64,000 bases of DNA from Actinopolymorpha singaporensis (lineage in GTDB: Bacteria > Actinomycetota > Actinomycetes > Propionibacteriales > Actinopolymorphaceae). The notes under the pieces are model-generated. The model was not told the origin of the DNA. It did not search any database and worked only from the letters and a program-made list of their open reading frames with translations. A program made the translations under genes and the position numbers. Positions 7,951 to 17,546 of the stretch are shown piece by piece (the stretch's first letter is position 1; every line of letters starts with the position of its first letter). The stretch lies in assembly GCF_900104745.1 (NCBI RefSeq), contig NZ_LT629732.1, positions 434,001 to 498,000 of the forward strand, written 5' to 3'.

Positions 7951-10900
7951 GTGGCTTCTGTGGCTTCGCCAAAGACCCGCGCGCGCCTACGTACGTTCGC
8001 CTCGCTCCTGGCCGGCTGCACGGTCCTGGTCGGGCTGGCGGCCGGAGGCACCGCCACCGGATCGCCGCCGAACGCCTCGGCACAAGGTACGCGGCCGGAC
8101 CCGCGGTACGACCTGCACTCGGCCACCTCCGACAGCGCCGACCATCCGGGCAGCAGCGTCGACCGGCGTGCCGCCCAGGCACCACGGGCGGCAGACGTCG
8201 CTCCCCGGCTGGAGACGGCCACCGCCTCCCGGCCGGTCGCGCCCGGGGTGACGCTGCGGTCGTTCGACCGGTACGGACCGGACGCCTACACAGGCACGCC
8301 GAACTGGCTGCAGTCGGACTCGCTCACCGTCGACCTCACCAAGGGAACCTCGGTCGGCTACCTCTTCCCGGGCCGGGTCGCCTCGGGCGCGCCGATCTCC
8401 GAGCAGGCCCGGCAGGCCGGCGCGGTCGCCGCGGTCAACGGCGACTTCTTCGACATCAACAACTCCAACGCGCCGCTGGGGGTCGGCATCAAGGACGGCA
8501 CCCTGCTGCAGTCGCCGGACACCAGCCCCACGTGGCAGAAGTCCGCGGCCATCATCACTCCGGACGGGCTGGGCAGCATCGGATCGGTGTTCTTCACGGG
8601 CACCATCGCACTGCCGGGCGAGAAGACGGCTTCCCTGGCAGGGGTGAACAAGCCGACCCTGCCCACCGACGGCATCGAGGCGTTCACCCCGCTGTGGGGC
8701 AGCTACTGCCGCTGCCGGGCCACCACCGGCGCGGCGAAGGTGGCCGAGGTGGAAGTGGTGGGCGGCAGGGTCACCGCAGTCCGCGACAGCGCGGGCTCCG
8801 GAGAGGTTCCCTCCGACGGGTTCGTGCTGGTGGGCCGCGACGCGGGGGCGGACACGCTGGCCGCGCTCACCGTCGGGGATCCGGTGAGCATCGACTACCG
8901 CGCCAGAACCGCCGACGACAAGGAGATCCGGACCGCCCTGAACGGCCGTCAACTGCTGGTTGTCAACGGCGTCGCGCAGAAGGCCAGTGCGGGCAACAAC
9001 GTTCCTCCCGCGCCGCGGACCGCGGTCGGCTTCTCCCGCGACGGCACGAAGATGTTCCTGCTCGCCGCGGACGGCCGCCAGCCGGCATTCTCCGACGGGC
9101 TCGGCCTGGACGAACTCGCCGACATGATGGTCGAACTCGGCGCCTGGAACGCGGTCAACCTCGACGGCGGTGGATCGACCACGATGGTCGCCCGCAAGCC
9201 CGGAGAGCAGACTGTGCGGGTGGAGAACCACCCCTCCGACGGCAGCGAACGCCACGACCCCAACGGCCTCGGCCTGTTCGCGCCCGAGGGTTCGGGTCGT
9301 CTGCGTGGGCTGTGGGTCGAGCCCACACTGGATCCGGAGCGGGCGGCCGGCTCGTCCGCGGTCGCACCCGCCCGCCCCGACCGGGTGTTTCCCGGGCTGA
9401 CCCGCCGGCTGACCGCCACCGGGTACGACGAGACGTACGGCCCGGCGGCGAGCACCCCGCGCTGGCGTACCAGCGGCGGTTCCGACGCCGGCACCGTCGA
9501 CCGGGAAGGCGTCTTCCACGCCCGCACCACCGGCGCCGCCACGGTCACCGCGTACGACCGGGACGTCACCGGATCCACCGCCCTGCAGGTGCTCAGGCCG
9601 CTCACCCGGCTCGGCCCGACCGTCGACCAGGTGGCTTTGCCCGGCGAGGGTGACCACACGAAGCTCGGCGTCCTCGGCTACGACCGGGAGGGCTACGCGG
9701 CACCGATCGAACCCGCCGACCTCACCCTCGACTACGACCACGACCTGCTCGACATCAGTACCGACGACGCCGGCCAGTACGTCGTGACCGCGAGGCAGGC
9801 AAGCGGTTCGGTACTGGTCACGGCCACGGTGAACGTCACCGGCCGGCAGATCAGCACGGTCTTCCCGGTCACGGTGGGCCTGGAGGAGAAGGTCGTAGCC
9901 GACTTCGAGGACTCCTCGGCCTGGAACTTCTTCGGCGAACGCGCCACCGGCTCGGTCGGCTCCGCCGAGGGCAAGGTGGGCAGGGGACTTCGGCTGGACT
10001 ACGACTTCACCGCCTCGACCGCGACCCGCACCGGCGGTGCCGTACCCACCGGCACGGTGGAGATCCCCGGCCGGCCGCGAGCCCTGCGGCTGTGGGTCGA
10101 CTCCAGCGGCAAGGGCGAGTGGGCGAGCCTGCAGGTGTACGACGGCGCCGGGCAACTGCTGCCCGCGATGCGCGCCGGCTACCTCACCAAGCCCGGCTGG
10201 CAGCAGCTGGAGTTTCCAGTGCCCGCGGGGACGCAGTATCCGCTGCGGCTTCGGCGGTACTACTCCGCCGAGACCCGGCCGGACGCGCAGTACCAGGGCA
10301 GCATCGTGATCGACCAGCTCACCGCACTGGTGCCGCCGTCGGTGGACGTACCCGCACAGCCGATCCGCAAGGACCCGTTGATCGCCGCGAACACCGACGT
10401 CGGCGGGCAGCCGTGGCGGTTCGCGGTGATGTCGGACGCCCAGTTCGTCGCTCGCGATCCCGACAGCGACCTGGTGAGGTCCGCCCGGCGCACGCTGCGG
10501 GAGATCCGGGCCGCCTGCCCGGACTTCCTGGTCATCGACGGCGACCTGGTGGACGAGGGATCGCCCGCGGACCTGGCGTTCGCCAAACAGGTACTGGACG
10601 AGGAACTCGGCGGTACGGTGCCGTACTACTACGTGCCCGGCAACCACGAGGTGATGGGCGGCGACATCGCCAACTTCCAGGCGGAGTTCGGCGCCACCAG
10701 CCGGGTCTTCGACCACGAGGGCACACGGTTCCTCACCTTCGACACCTCGCGGCTGTCGATCCGCGGCAGCGACTGGACGCAGCTGCGCACACTGCGCAGC
10801 CGGCTCGACGCGGCCGCCGCCGACCCGGACGTCGGCTCGGTGGTTCTGGTGCAGCACGTCCCGCCGCGCGACCCGACGCCGAGCCGGGCCAGCGAGCTCG

Positions 10901-11508
10901 GCGACCGCAAGGAGGCCGCCACCATCGAGCGGTGGCTGTCGGACTTCCAGCGCACGACAGGCAAGGGAGCGGTATTCGTCGGCGGGCACGTGGGCACCTT
11001 CCACGCCGACCGGGTGGACGGTGTGCCGTACTTCGTCAACGGCAACTCCGCCAAGACCCCCTCCACCCGGCCCGAGGACGGCGGCTTCACCGGCTGGTCG
11101 TTGTGGGGCGTGGACCCGGTGACGCCGGACGCGGCCGCGGCCGCCCGCCGCGACCCGGTCCACGATGCTCCGGACTGGGTACGCACGCAGGTGCGCCCGC
11201 ACGTCGACACGCTCACCGTGACCGCGCCGGAAAGCCTGACCGTGGGTCAGTCGACTGCCGTCAAGACGACCTTGACACAACACGGCAGGACGATGCCGGT
11301 GGCGTACCCGATGAGTGCGCGCTGGAGCGGCTCGGCCAACGTCTGGATCGGTGACCCCGCCGACCGGCGGCCCGGCCACATCGCGGTACTCGACCCGCGG
11401 ACGGGCACGCTCACCGCGTACCGGCCGGGGAGGATCACCCTTCGCCTCACCGTGAACGACACCACCGCGGAGGCGACCGTCACCGTCGAACCTCGTCCCG
11501 GCGGCTGA
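7951..11508 (+). CDS. Secreted phosphodiester glycosidase / metallophosphoesterase fusion
   Basis: A 1185-residue exported protein. The GTG start at 7951 follows GGGGAGGAAC; a basic stretch and hydrophobic helix (FASLLAGCTVLVGLAAGG, ~16-33) form a signal peptide. Residues ~100-430 carry a phosphodiester-glycosidase (NAGPA/DUF2233) domain, recognisable from AAVNGDFFDINNSNAPLG, RTAVGFSRDG and NLDGGGSTTMV. The middle holds Ig-like and beta-sandwich parts (VVADFEDSSAWNFFGER onward). Residues ~805-1080 are a calcineurin-type metallophosphoesterase: FAVMSDAQF, VIDGDLVDEG, GNHE at 897-900, VQHVPPRD and VGGHVGTFH supply metal ligands. A further Ig-like domain ends it. It could cleave sugar phosphodiesters and release phosphate outside the cell, for example from wall teichoic acids or glycerophospho-sugars; that use is inferred. 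Confidence 0.87.
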   Translation: MASVASPKTRARLRTFASLLAGCTVLVGLAAGGTATGSPPNASAQGTRPDPRYDLHSATSDSADHPGSSVDRRAAQAPRAADVAPRLETATASRPVAPGVTLRSFDRYGPDAYTGTPNWLQSDSLTVDLTKGTSVGYLFPGRVASGAPISEQARQAGAVAAVNGDFFDINNSNAPLGVGIKDGTLLQSPDTSPTWQKSAAIITPDGLGSIGSVFFTGTIALPGEKTASLAGVNKPTLPTDGIEAFTPLWGSYCRCRATTGAAKVAEVEVVGGRVTAVRDSAGSGEVPSDGFVLVGRDAGADTLAALTVGDPVSIDYRARTADDKEIRTALNGRQLLVVNGVAQKASAGNNVPPAPRTAVGFSRDGTKMFLLAADGRQPAFSDGLGLDELADMMVELGAWNAVNLDGGGSTTMVARKPGEQTVRVENHPSDGSERHDPNGLGLFAPEGSGRLRGLWVEPTLDPERAAGSSAVAPARPDRVFPGLTRRLTATGYDETYGPAASTPRWRTSGGSDAGTVDREGVFHARTTGAATVTAYDRDVTGSTALQVLRPLTRLGPTVDQVALPGEGDHTKLGVLGYDREGYAAPIEPADLTLDYDHDLLDISTDDAGQYVVTARQASGSVLVTATVNVTGRQISTVFPVTVGLEEKVVADFEDSSAWNFFGERATGSVGSAEGKVGRGLRLDYDFTASTATRTGGAVPTGTVEIPGRPRALRLWVDSSGKGEWASLQVYDGAGQLLPAMRAGYLTKPGWQQLEFPVPAGTQYPLRLRRYYSAETRPDAQYQGSIVIDQLTALVPPSVDVPAQPIRKDPLIAANTDVGGQPWRFAVMSDAQFVARDPDSDLVRSARRTLREIRAACPDFLVIDGDLVDEGSPADLAFAKQVLDEELGGTVPYYYVPGNHEVMGGDIANFQAEFGATSRVFDHEGTRFLTFDTSRLSIRGSDWTQLRTLRSRLDAAAADPDVGSVVLVQHVPPRDPTPSRASELGDRKEAATIERWLSDFQRTTGKGAVFVGGHVGTFHADRVDGVPYFVNGNSAKTPSTRPEDGGFTGWSLWGVDPVTPDAAAAARRDPVHDAPDWVRTQVRPHVDTLTVTAPESLTVGQSTAVKTTLTQHGRTMPVAYPMSARWSGSANVWIGDPADRRPGHIAVLDPRTGTLTAYRPGRITLRLTVNDTTAEATVTVEPRPGG

Positions 11509-11611
11509 GCCGAGGTGCGAAACCACCGTGAAACGGTCCTGAACGTTCACCGCGGTCGCTCACGGACTGTCGACCAGGCCTGACCGATCTGGACGTGCCG
11601 TACGACGGGCA

Positions 11612-11641
11612 TTGACCGCACACGCGACGACCGCCTAGCTT
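11612..11641 (+). promoter_or_regulatory. Candidate promoter of the GH30 gene
   Basis: TTGACC (11612-11617) and TAGCTT (11636-11641) are 18 bases apart, 24 bases before the ATG at 11665. This gives a short leader that still contains the GGAAAGGAAGG ribosome-binding site only in part, so the exact start point is uncertain. Confidence 0.4.
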
Positions 11642-11664
11642 CCGCCGGAAAGGAAGGTGGGCCG

Positions 11665-13965
11665 ATGTCTGCAGGACCTGCGCGACGACTGGGCGCCGTC
11701 GTCCTCGGTGCGTTGCTGCTGGCCGCCTCGCTGAGCCCGGCAGACGCCGCGGTGCGAACCGGTGCCGGCAACGGCAATGGCACCGGCACCGGCACCGGCA
11801 TCACGGTGGGCAACTGGCTCACCGACCCGGCGCGCAAGGTGTACTTGACACGGCAACCGGACCTGAACTGGAAGCGCGGAACTCCTCCCACGGGCACCAC
11901 CATCACCGTGGACGAGACGCGGAAGTACCAGTCGATGGAGGGCTTCGGTGCTTCGTTCACCGACTCCTCCGCCTGGCTGGTGGGCACCAGGCTGGACCGC
12001 GGCCGCCGGGAGACGGCGATGCGGGCGCTGTTCGGTCAGCGTGACGGCATCGGGCTGAGCTTCGTCCGCCAGCCGATGGGCGCCAGCGACTTCGCGGTGA
12101 ACGGCAACTACTCCTACGACGACATGCCCGCCGGGCAGACCGATCCGACGCTCGCGCACTTCTCCGTCGACCACGACCGGGCGTATGTCATCCCGGTTCT
12201 GCGGGACGCGCTGCGAATCAACCCGAGGCTCACGCTGATGGCCTCGCCGTGGAGCCCGCCCGGCTGGATGAAGACCAGCGACTCGATGGTCGGTGGCACG
12301 CTGAAGCCGGAGGCGTACCAGCCGTTCGCCGACTACTTCGCGAAGTTCGTCAGGGCGTACGCGGACGCGGGTGTGCCGATCTCCTACGTCACCCCGAACA
12401 ACGAGCCGCTCTACGTACCCGCGGGCTATCCCGGTCTCGATCTCGGCCCGGACAAGGAGGCCACGTTCATCCGAGATCACCTCGGCCCCACCCTGCGCAA
12501 GGCCGGCCTGCCGACGAGGATTCTCGGCTACGACCACAACTGGGACGTGGTGAGCTACCCCGAGAGCCTGTACGCCGACCCGGCCACCTCCCGCTACGTC
12601 GCCGGGACGGCCTGGCACTGCTACGCCGGGGACGTGCGCGCGCAGTCCCTGTCCCACAACAACTTTCCGGGCAAGCCGGCCTTCCACACCGAGTGCTCCG
12701 GGGGAACGTGGGAGGGCGACGACGCCGCGGGCTTCGCCGGCGCGATGTCGCTGGTGGTCGGTGCTCCTCGCGAGTGGGCGAAGTCCGTCGTGCGATGGAA
12801 CATGGCGCTGGACGGCGACAACGGCCCGACCAACGGCGGCTGCCTCACCTGCCGCGGTGTTCTGAAGGTCACCAAGGACGCGGACGGACGCTGGAACTGG
12901 TCGAGGACGGTCGACTACTACGCACTCGGGCACGCCAGCAAGTTCGTCCGGCCCGGCGCGCGTCGAATCGCGTCCAGCGCGCCGGCCGCGGGGACCGACG
13001 GCGCGGTGCAGAACGTCGCGTTCGTCAACCCGGACGGCTCCAAGGCGCTGATCGCGTTCAACCCGGGCAGGTCCGCCGCGACGTTCCACGTGCGCTGGGG
13101 ACACCTCTGGTTCGACGCCACGTTGCCCGCGGGTTCTGCGGCCACCTACACCTGGCGCGGAACCCAGGACGCCACCGCCAGCGACGGCGCGCTGGGCACC
13201 ACCGACGTGCACTTCGAGCGGCCGGGCAAGGCTGCGTTGACAGTCTCCTGGGACGCCGACCTGCTGAGCCGGCTCAACCAGGTCAGGGTGAACGGCTCCT
13301 GGCTCGGATACTCCCTGCCCACCGGCGCGTCGTTGCAGGCCCCGGTCGCGTCCGCTCCCCTGCCGCGTACGAACTGGACGGCGACCGCGAGCGCGAGCAG
13401 TCCGGACGACCCGCCGCGACAGGCGATCGACGGCGACCCGGCCACCAGGTGGAGCACGGGGCACGGGATGACGCCGGGCGACTGGTTCCAGGTCGATCTC
13501 GGCGCGTCCACGACGTTCGACGAACTCCACCTGGACACCTCCGCCAGCCCCGGCGACTTCGCCCGCGGCTACGAGGTCTACGTGTCCGAGGACGGGAAGT
13601 CCTGGGGCGAGCCGGTGGCGCGCGGCGGCGGTGCCACCCAACTGCGGGTGCTGTTCCCGCCGGTGACCGGGAGGTACGTCCGCATCGTCAACACCGGAAG
13701 CTCCGGCAGCTGGTGGTCGATCCACGAGGCGGACGTGCTTGCCGCAACCGGCTCCGGATCGGGGCCGGGATCAGGCGGCGAGCAGCCACCGGCGGCGAAC
13801 GCGGACCTGCTGCGGCGTACGGCGACCACACCCGACGGCACCGCGCTCGAGGTCTACTACAACGCCGGCGACCAGGCGGCGACGTTCGACGTCACCTGGG
13901 CGGACACGACCTACCGCTACAGCCTGCCGGCCGGCGCGTCCGCGACCTTCACCCGCGCGGACTGA
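11665..13965 (+). CDS. Secreted GH30 glycoside hydrolase with F5/8-type carbohydrate-binding module
   Basis: A 766-residue secreted enzyme. The signal peptide is residues ~1-28 (LGAVVLGALLLAASLSPADAA). Residues ~70-500 form a GH30 domain (glucosylceramidase/beta-1,6-glucanase clan): MEGFGASFTDSSAW at the start, acid/base Glu247 in TPNNEP and nucleophile Glu343 in FHTECSGG. A C-terminal beta domain is followed at ~575-700 by an F5/8-type C (CBM32-like) module (WTATASASS...DGDPATRWSTG... GSWWSIHEADV), and a final small beta module. Likely substrates are beta-1,6-glucans or glucosides; GH30 also contains xylanases and fucosidases, so the activity is open. Ribosome-binding site AAGGAAGG. A terminator hairpin follows. 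Confidence 0.9.
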   Translation: MSAGPARRLGAVVLGALLLAASLSPADAAVRTGAGNGNGTGTGTGITVGNWLTDPARKVYLTRQPDLNWKRGTPPTGTTITVDETRKYQSMEGFGASFTDSSAWLVGTRLDRGRRETAMRALFGQRDGIGLSFVRQPMGASDFAVNGNYSYDDMPAGQTDPTLAHFSVDHDRAYVIPVLRDALRINPRLTLMASPWSPPGWMKTSDSMVGGTLKPEAYQPFADYFAKFVRAYADAGVPISYVTPNNEPLYVPAGYPGLDLGPDKEATFIRDHLGPTLRKAGLPTRILGYDHNWDVVSYPESLYADPATSRYVAGTAWHCYAGDVRAQSLSHNNFPGKPAFHTECSGGTWEGDDAAGFAGAMSLVVGAPREWAKSVVRWNMALDGDNGPTNGGCLTCRGVLKVTKDADGRWNWSRTVDYYALGHASKFVRPGARRIASSAPAAGTDGAVQNVAFVNPDGSKALIAFNPGRSAATFHVRWGHLWFDATLPAGSAATYTWRGTQDATASDGALGTTDVHFERPGKAALTVSWDADLLSRLNQVRVNGSWLGYSLPTGASLQAPVASAPLPRTNWTATASASSPDDPPRQAIDGDPATRWSTGHGMTPGDWFQVDLGASTTFDELHLDTSASPGDFARGYEVYVSEDGKSWGEPVARGGGATQLRVLFPPVTGRYVRIVNTGSSGSWWSIHEADVLAATGSGSGPGSGGEQPPAANADLLRRTATTPDGTALEVYYNAGDQAATFDVTWADTTYRYSLPAGASATFTRAD

Positions 13966-14023
13966 GCTCGAGCGGGGCTCTGTACTCCCGTACCTGGCCA
14001 CGACCGGACTGGCGGCGCGGGGT

Positions 14024-14054
14024 GCAGGCGGGACGGGGCGTCCGTCCGGCCTGC
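14024..14054. terminator. Terminator hairpin between converging GH30 and nucleoside hydrolase genes
   Basis: The arms GCAGGCGGGACGG and CCGTCCGGCCTGC pair over 13 positions with one mismatch, around a 5-base loop. It lies between the ends of two converging genes and likely stops both. Confidence 0.65.
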
Positions 14055-14066
14055 CCCACGACCTGG

Positions 14067-14966
14067 TCAGGACGGGCCGCAGTGCCCGGCCGTGGCGATC
14101 AGCTTGACCAGGTGGTCGACGGCGTCGGGGAGTACGACCGAGGTGACCACGCGGGTGCGGCTCTGCGGGTCGTCGGTCGCGGTGCTCGCTCCGGCCCGCT
14201 CGCCCTCGGGCTCCACCGAGATCGTGACCGGGCGGGAGCCGAGCAGGTCGGTCCGCAGCATCGCCAGCACGGCAAGCGGGTCGTGCGGGACGTTGGACTC
14301 CTCGCCGGTGAAGTTCCACCACTGCCGGACCTCCGCCTCCAACTGGCGGCCGAGCGCGCCGGCGGCGGCGATCTCGCCGAGGTGGTCCGGGCCGATCCGG
14401 GCCTGGGTGGTGATCTCCAGCCCGACCACGGTGACCGGGATGCCGGAGGCGAACACCTCGGCGGCGGCCACGGCGTCGCTGCGGAAGTTGTGTTCGGGCT
14501 CGGGCCGGTCGAACCTCCCGCCCATCACGTGGAGCCGGCGTACGTTGCGGGCGAAGCTCTCGTCCGCCCTGATCGCCTCGGCGATGTTGGTCAGCGGGCC
14601 GATCGCCACCACGTCGATCTCGCCGGGCCGTTCGGCCACGGTCCGGGTCAGGAACTCCACCGCGCTGACGTCCTCGAGGTAGGCCTCCGCGCCGAGGTCG
14701 TGGTAGAGCCGACCCTCGAAACCCGCCCACCAGGCGTCGGCGCCGGTGAGCGGACGCTCGGCGCCGGCGACCACGGCCAGACCGTCGTGGCCGGCGAGGC
14801 GGGCCAGCCGCCGGGTGACCAGTGCGCGAAGCCGGACGTCGCCGTAGACCGTGGTGACGCCGAGCAGCTCGATCTCGGGCGCACCGAAGATCATCGCCAG
14901 GGCGAGCGCGTCGTCGACGTCGGAGCCGATGTCGGTGTCGAGGATCACCTGGTGGGTGGCGGCCAC
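14067..14966 (-). CDS. Inosine-uridine preferring nucleoside hydrolase family protein
   Basis: A 299-residue N-glycosidase of the IUNH family that splits ribonucleosides into base and ribose. The calcium-binding signature is near the N-terminus as DTDIGSDVDDALAL, with the later metal/ribose motif in AIGPLTNIAEAI, HVMGGRF and PEHNFRSDAVAA. Length is close to the family norm (about 310). The start is the GTG at 14966 with GGAGAC upstream, since the catalytic DTDIGSD motif then sits at residue ~10 as usual; a longer in-frame extension overlaps the next gene and is rejected. Cytoplasmic. Gene follows the uronate-dehydrogenase-like gene on the same strand. Confidence 0.88.
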   Translation of the reverse strand: MAATHQVILDTDIGSDVDDALALAMIFGAPEIELLGVTTVYGDVRLRALVTRRLARLAGHDGLAVVAGAERPLTGADAWWAGFEGRLYHDLGAEAYLEDVSAVEFLTRTVAERPGEIDVVAIGPLTNIAEAIRADESFARNVRRLHVMGGRFDRPEPEHNFRSDAVAAAEVFASGIPVTVVGLEITTQARIGPDHLGEIAAAGALGRQLEAEVRQWWNFTGEESNVPHDPLAVLAMLRTDLLGSRPVTISVEPEGERAGASTATDDPQSRTRVVTSVVLPDAVDHLVKLIATAGHCGPS

Positions 14967-15075
14967 GACGGTCTCCGTTCTCGGGGAATCCCGGGGAAGT
15001 TGCCCGGCCGGACGCCGATACAGGGCGCTGACCAGGGGTTCTGTCGGTTCGCAGGGACGAATCAGGGGATGAAGA

Positions 15076-15876
15076 CTATCCCCTGCCGGTCGCCAGGGCA
15101 CCGGGCAGAGTCGTGTCGTCCGGGCCGTACCTCCCCGCGCACAGGCCCCAGCTGTCGTCGGCGGGCACCTCCCCGGCGTAGGTCTCGGAGTCCTGCTCCG
15201 GGTGATAGCCGATCGCGTTGTGGGTGAGCCAGCGGCTCCGGGTGTTGGCCGAGATGCCGGGACAGACGGCGTACGACACGTCCGCCGCCAGCGCGCGGGC
15301 CACGAGTTGGCGCAGGTCGTCCGGGCCCAGCCAGCCGTCCAGGGCACTGGAGGCGAGCGGGCGCTCGGTGGTCGCCCCGAGCCGCAGCGCGACGACGGAC
15401 GCACCGGTGCGGTAGGCGTGTGCACGGCCCAGCGCCTCGCCGAACGCCTTCGTCGCGCCGTACGCGCAGCAGGGCGCGGCCGGCCAGGACGGGTCGATCA
15501 GCGGGGCGCCCGGCCGGGCGTACTGCCCCATCGCGTGGGCCGAGCTCGCAAGCACGATCCGGGGTACGCCGGTGGCGAGGAGTGCCGCCACCACGTCCAC
15601 GTTGGGGACCCGCAGGTCGTCCCAGGACGCGGTGGGGTCGGCGTTCGCGGCCAGGTGGACCACCGCGTCCACGCCGCCGGTCACCCGGGCGAGGAACGCC
15701 GGGTCGGCCAGGTCGCCGACGACGTCCACGGCGTCCACCGGATCGGTCCCTCGGCCCTCCACCCGGTCGGTACGCACCAGATCCCAGCCGTCGAGGTCGG
15801 GGTGGGTGCCGAACCCGGGTGCCAGCATCGCGGCCACGCCGCCCGCCGCGCCGGTGAGCAGCAAGCGCCTGGTCAT
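15076..15876 (-). CDS. NAD(P)-dependent uronate-dehydrogenase-like SDR
   Basis: A 266-residue extended short-chain dehydrogenase. The Rossmann start LLLTGAAGGVAAML begins at residue 4, and the YxxxK pair is in CCAYGATKAFGEAL. The segments RIVLASSAHAMGQY, the short C-terminus and NTRSRWLTHNAIGYHPEQDSE parallel uronate dehydrogenase (Udh), which oxidises galacturonate or glucuronate to the aldarolactone. The start chosen is the ATG at 15876 with GGAG upstream; an ATG at 15918 would add 14 residues before the glycine-rich loop. Other NAD-epimerases remain possible. Udh with a sugar-acid dehydratase and lactonase elsewhere in the window would make a uronate pathway. Confidence 0.78.
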   Translation of the reverse strand: MTRRLLLTGAAGGVAAMLAPGFGTHPDLDGWDLVRTDRVEGRGTDPVDAVDVVGDLADPAFLARVTGGVDAVVHLAANADPTASWDDLRVPNVDVVAALLATGVPRIVLASSAHAMGQYARPGAPLIDPSWPAAPCCAYGATKAFGEALGRAHAYRTGASVVALRLGATTERPLASSALDGWLGPDDLRQLVARALAADVSYAVCPGISANTRSRWLTHNAIGYHPEQDSETYAGEVPADDSWGLCAGRYGPDDTTLPGALATGRG

Positions 15877-15925
15877 CGGAGCTCCATTCGCTCGCGGGTC
15901 CCTTCGTTCCGGGTTCATTCGGGGT

Positions 15926-17392
15926 TCAGCTGTCCTGGGCGCGGTAGCGCCAGAAGATCGGGAACGCCACCACCGCGGCGAGCATCGCGACCACCACCAG
16001 GACGCCGCCGCCGCTCACCGCCACGGTGGTGCCGACCGCCGCGCCGGCCGTGCCGTGCAGCAGGTCGGCCAGCCGCGGCCCACCTGCGACCACGACGGTG
16101 AAGACGCCCTGCATCCGTCCGCGCATCTCGTCGCTGGCCGCCGACTGCATGATCGTTCCCCGGAACACCATGCTCACCAGGTCGGCCATGCCGGCCACGG
16201 CGAGGAAGAACGCCGCCAGCCACAGCCACGGCGACAGGCCGAAGCCGACGATCGCCAGCCCCCACGCGCACACCGCCCCGATCACCGCGACGCCGTGCCG
16301 GCGGACCCGGGAGAACGCGCCGGAGAACAGGCCGCCGAGCACCGCACCGAGGGGGATCGCGGCGAACAGGATGCCGAGGGCGAAGCCGCCGCCGGGCGGG
16401 TCTCCGAACGTCTGCTGGGCCATCTGAGGGAACAGCGCCCGGGGCATGCCGAACACCATCGCGATCACGTCGGCCAGGAAGGAGACCAGCAGCACCTTGC
16501 GGGTGGCGAGGTAGCCGAACCCCTCGATCACGTGCCGCAGCCCGGCCCGCCGCGGAGCACCGGCCAGCGGCGGCAGCGCCGGCAGCCGCCACACCGCCCA
16601 GATCGTCACCGTGAGCGCGACCGAGTCGATGAGGTACAGCGTGGACAGGCCGAGGACCGGGATCAGTACGCCCGCCAGCAGCGGCCCGATGATCGAGCCG
16701 ATCTGGAAGACGGTGGAGCCGAGCGCGTTCGCCGCGGGCAGCAGGTGGGCGGGGACCAGGCGTGGGATGGAGGCGCTGCGGGCCGGCTGGTTGACTCCGG
16801 CACACGCCTGCTGCAGGCCGAGTAGCCCGAACAGCACCCACACCGAGTGCGCACCCGCGAACGCCTGCGCCCAGAACAGCAGCGAGGTGACGGCGATGCC
16901 GGTGTTGGTGACCAGCAGCAGCTTGCGCCGGTCCACGGCGTCCGCGATCGCGCCGCCCCACAGGGCGAACACGACCAGCGGGACCAGCGCCACCAGACCG
17001 GCCAGCCCGACGTAGGCCGAGGAGCCGGTGATGTCGTAGATCTGCTTGGGCACCGCGACCGCCGTGAGCTGACTGCCGACCGAGGTGACAGCGGTCGACG
17101 TCCACAGCCTGCGGTACGCCGGGATGGACAGCGGCCGGGTGTCCACGACGATCCGCCGAAGGTCCCACCGGGAACGGCGCCGGCCCGGGCCGGTGGCCCG
17201 GCCGTCGTGGGTGGCGCTGTCGTCTCGGAGGTCCTCGGCCCCGAGTGTCTCCTGGGCAGGCGGTGACGGCTGCCGGAAGTCGAGCGGTTCGTCGGAGGAG
17301 TCCGCTGAGTCTGCTGCGTCGGGGTGGAGGTTGCTGCCGGAACTGCCGGTGCTGCTGGTGCCGGGCTCGCCTCGGCCGGCGGGATGTGACAC
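15926..17392 (-). CDS. MFS transporter (EntS/MFS_3 type)
   Basis: A 488-residue major facilitator with an unusual ~90-residue disordered, acidic and serine-rich N-terminal extension before RDIVVDTRPLS-like sequence and the first helix (RRLWTSTAVTSVGSQLTAVAVP). The motif A is GGAIADAVDRRKLL; ANQPARSASIPRLVP is typical for MFS_3 proteins such as the enterobactin exporter EntS. Twelve hydrophobic segments can be counted. Start is GTG at 17392, with GAGAGGAA upstream. Drug or siderophore efflux is the usual role; nothing here defines the substrate. It is upstream of, and close to, the uronate-dehydrogenase-like gene. Confidence 0.85.
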   Translation of the reverse strand: MSHPAGRGEPGTSSTGSSGSNLHPDAADSADSSDEPLDFRQPSPPAQETLGAEDLRDDSATHDGRATGPGRRRSRWDLRRIVVDTRPLSIPAYRRLWTSTAVTSVGSQLTAVAVPKQIYDITGSSAYVGLAGLVALVPLVVFALWGGAIADAVDRRKLLLVTNTGIAVTSLLFWAQAFAGAHSVWVLFGLLGLQQACAGVNQPARSASIPRLVPAHLLPAANALGSTVFQIGSIIGPLLAGVLIPVLGLSTLYLIDSVALTVTIWAVWRLPALPPLAGAPRRAGLRHVIEGFGYLATRKVLLVSFLADVIAMVFGMPRALFPQMAQQTFGDPPGGGFALGILFAAIPLGAVLGGLFSGAFSRVRRHGVAVIGAVCAWGLAIVGFGLSPWLWLAAFFLAVAGMADLVSMVFRGTIMQSAASDEMRGRMQGVFTVVVAGGPRLADLLHGTAGAAVGTTVAVSGGGVLVVVAMLAAVVAFPIFWRYRAQDS

Positions 17393-17546
17393 CTGCGATT
17401 CCTCTCGATGTCAAGACTTTAGCCGCAGACACCTTAGCTCAGGGAGATCGGCGAACGAGCCGCGTTCTCGGCGTACGGCATCCCGGGCCGACTCCGGCCG
17501 CACACGCGGGAGGACGTCGACCTGGCCACCGACCGCACCGGAGCGC

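Noticed and set aside
5670-8222. Long minus-strand open frame of ~850 codons
   Set aside because: It is antisense to the SMP-30 and hydroxyacid dehydrogenase genes, is arginine/valine/histidine-rich, and has no motif. High GC makes such shadows common.
7987-11550. Minus-strand frame of ~1187 codons
   Set aside because: Exactly opposite the phosphodiesterase fusion gene, with antisense-type composition. The plus strand carries clear domains.
11635-13725. Minus-strand frame of ~696 codons
   Set aside because: Antisense of the GH30 gene; the plus strand has catalytic glutamates and a signal peptide.
12249-15227. Plus-strand frame of ~990 codons
   Set aside because: Frame-shifted shadow of the GH30 gene running into antisense of the nucleoside hydrolase; arginine-rich with no domain.
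17430-17546. Plus-strand stretch reading ERAAFSAYGIPGRLRPHTRED
   Set aside because: Looks slightly protein-like but has no start signal, no family match that I know and is only ~40 codons.
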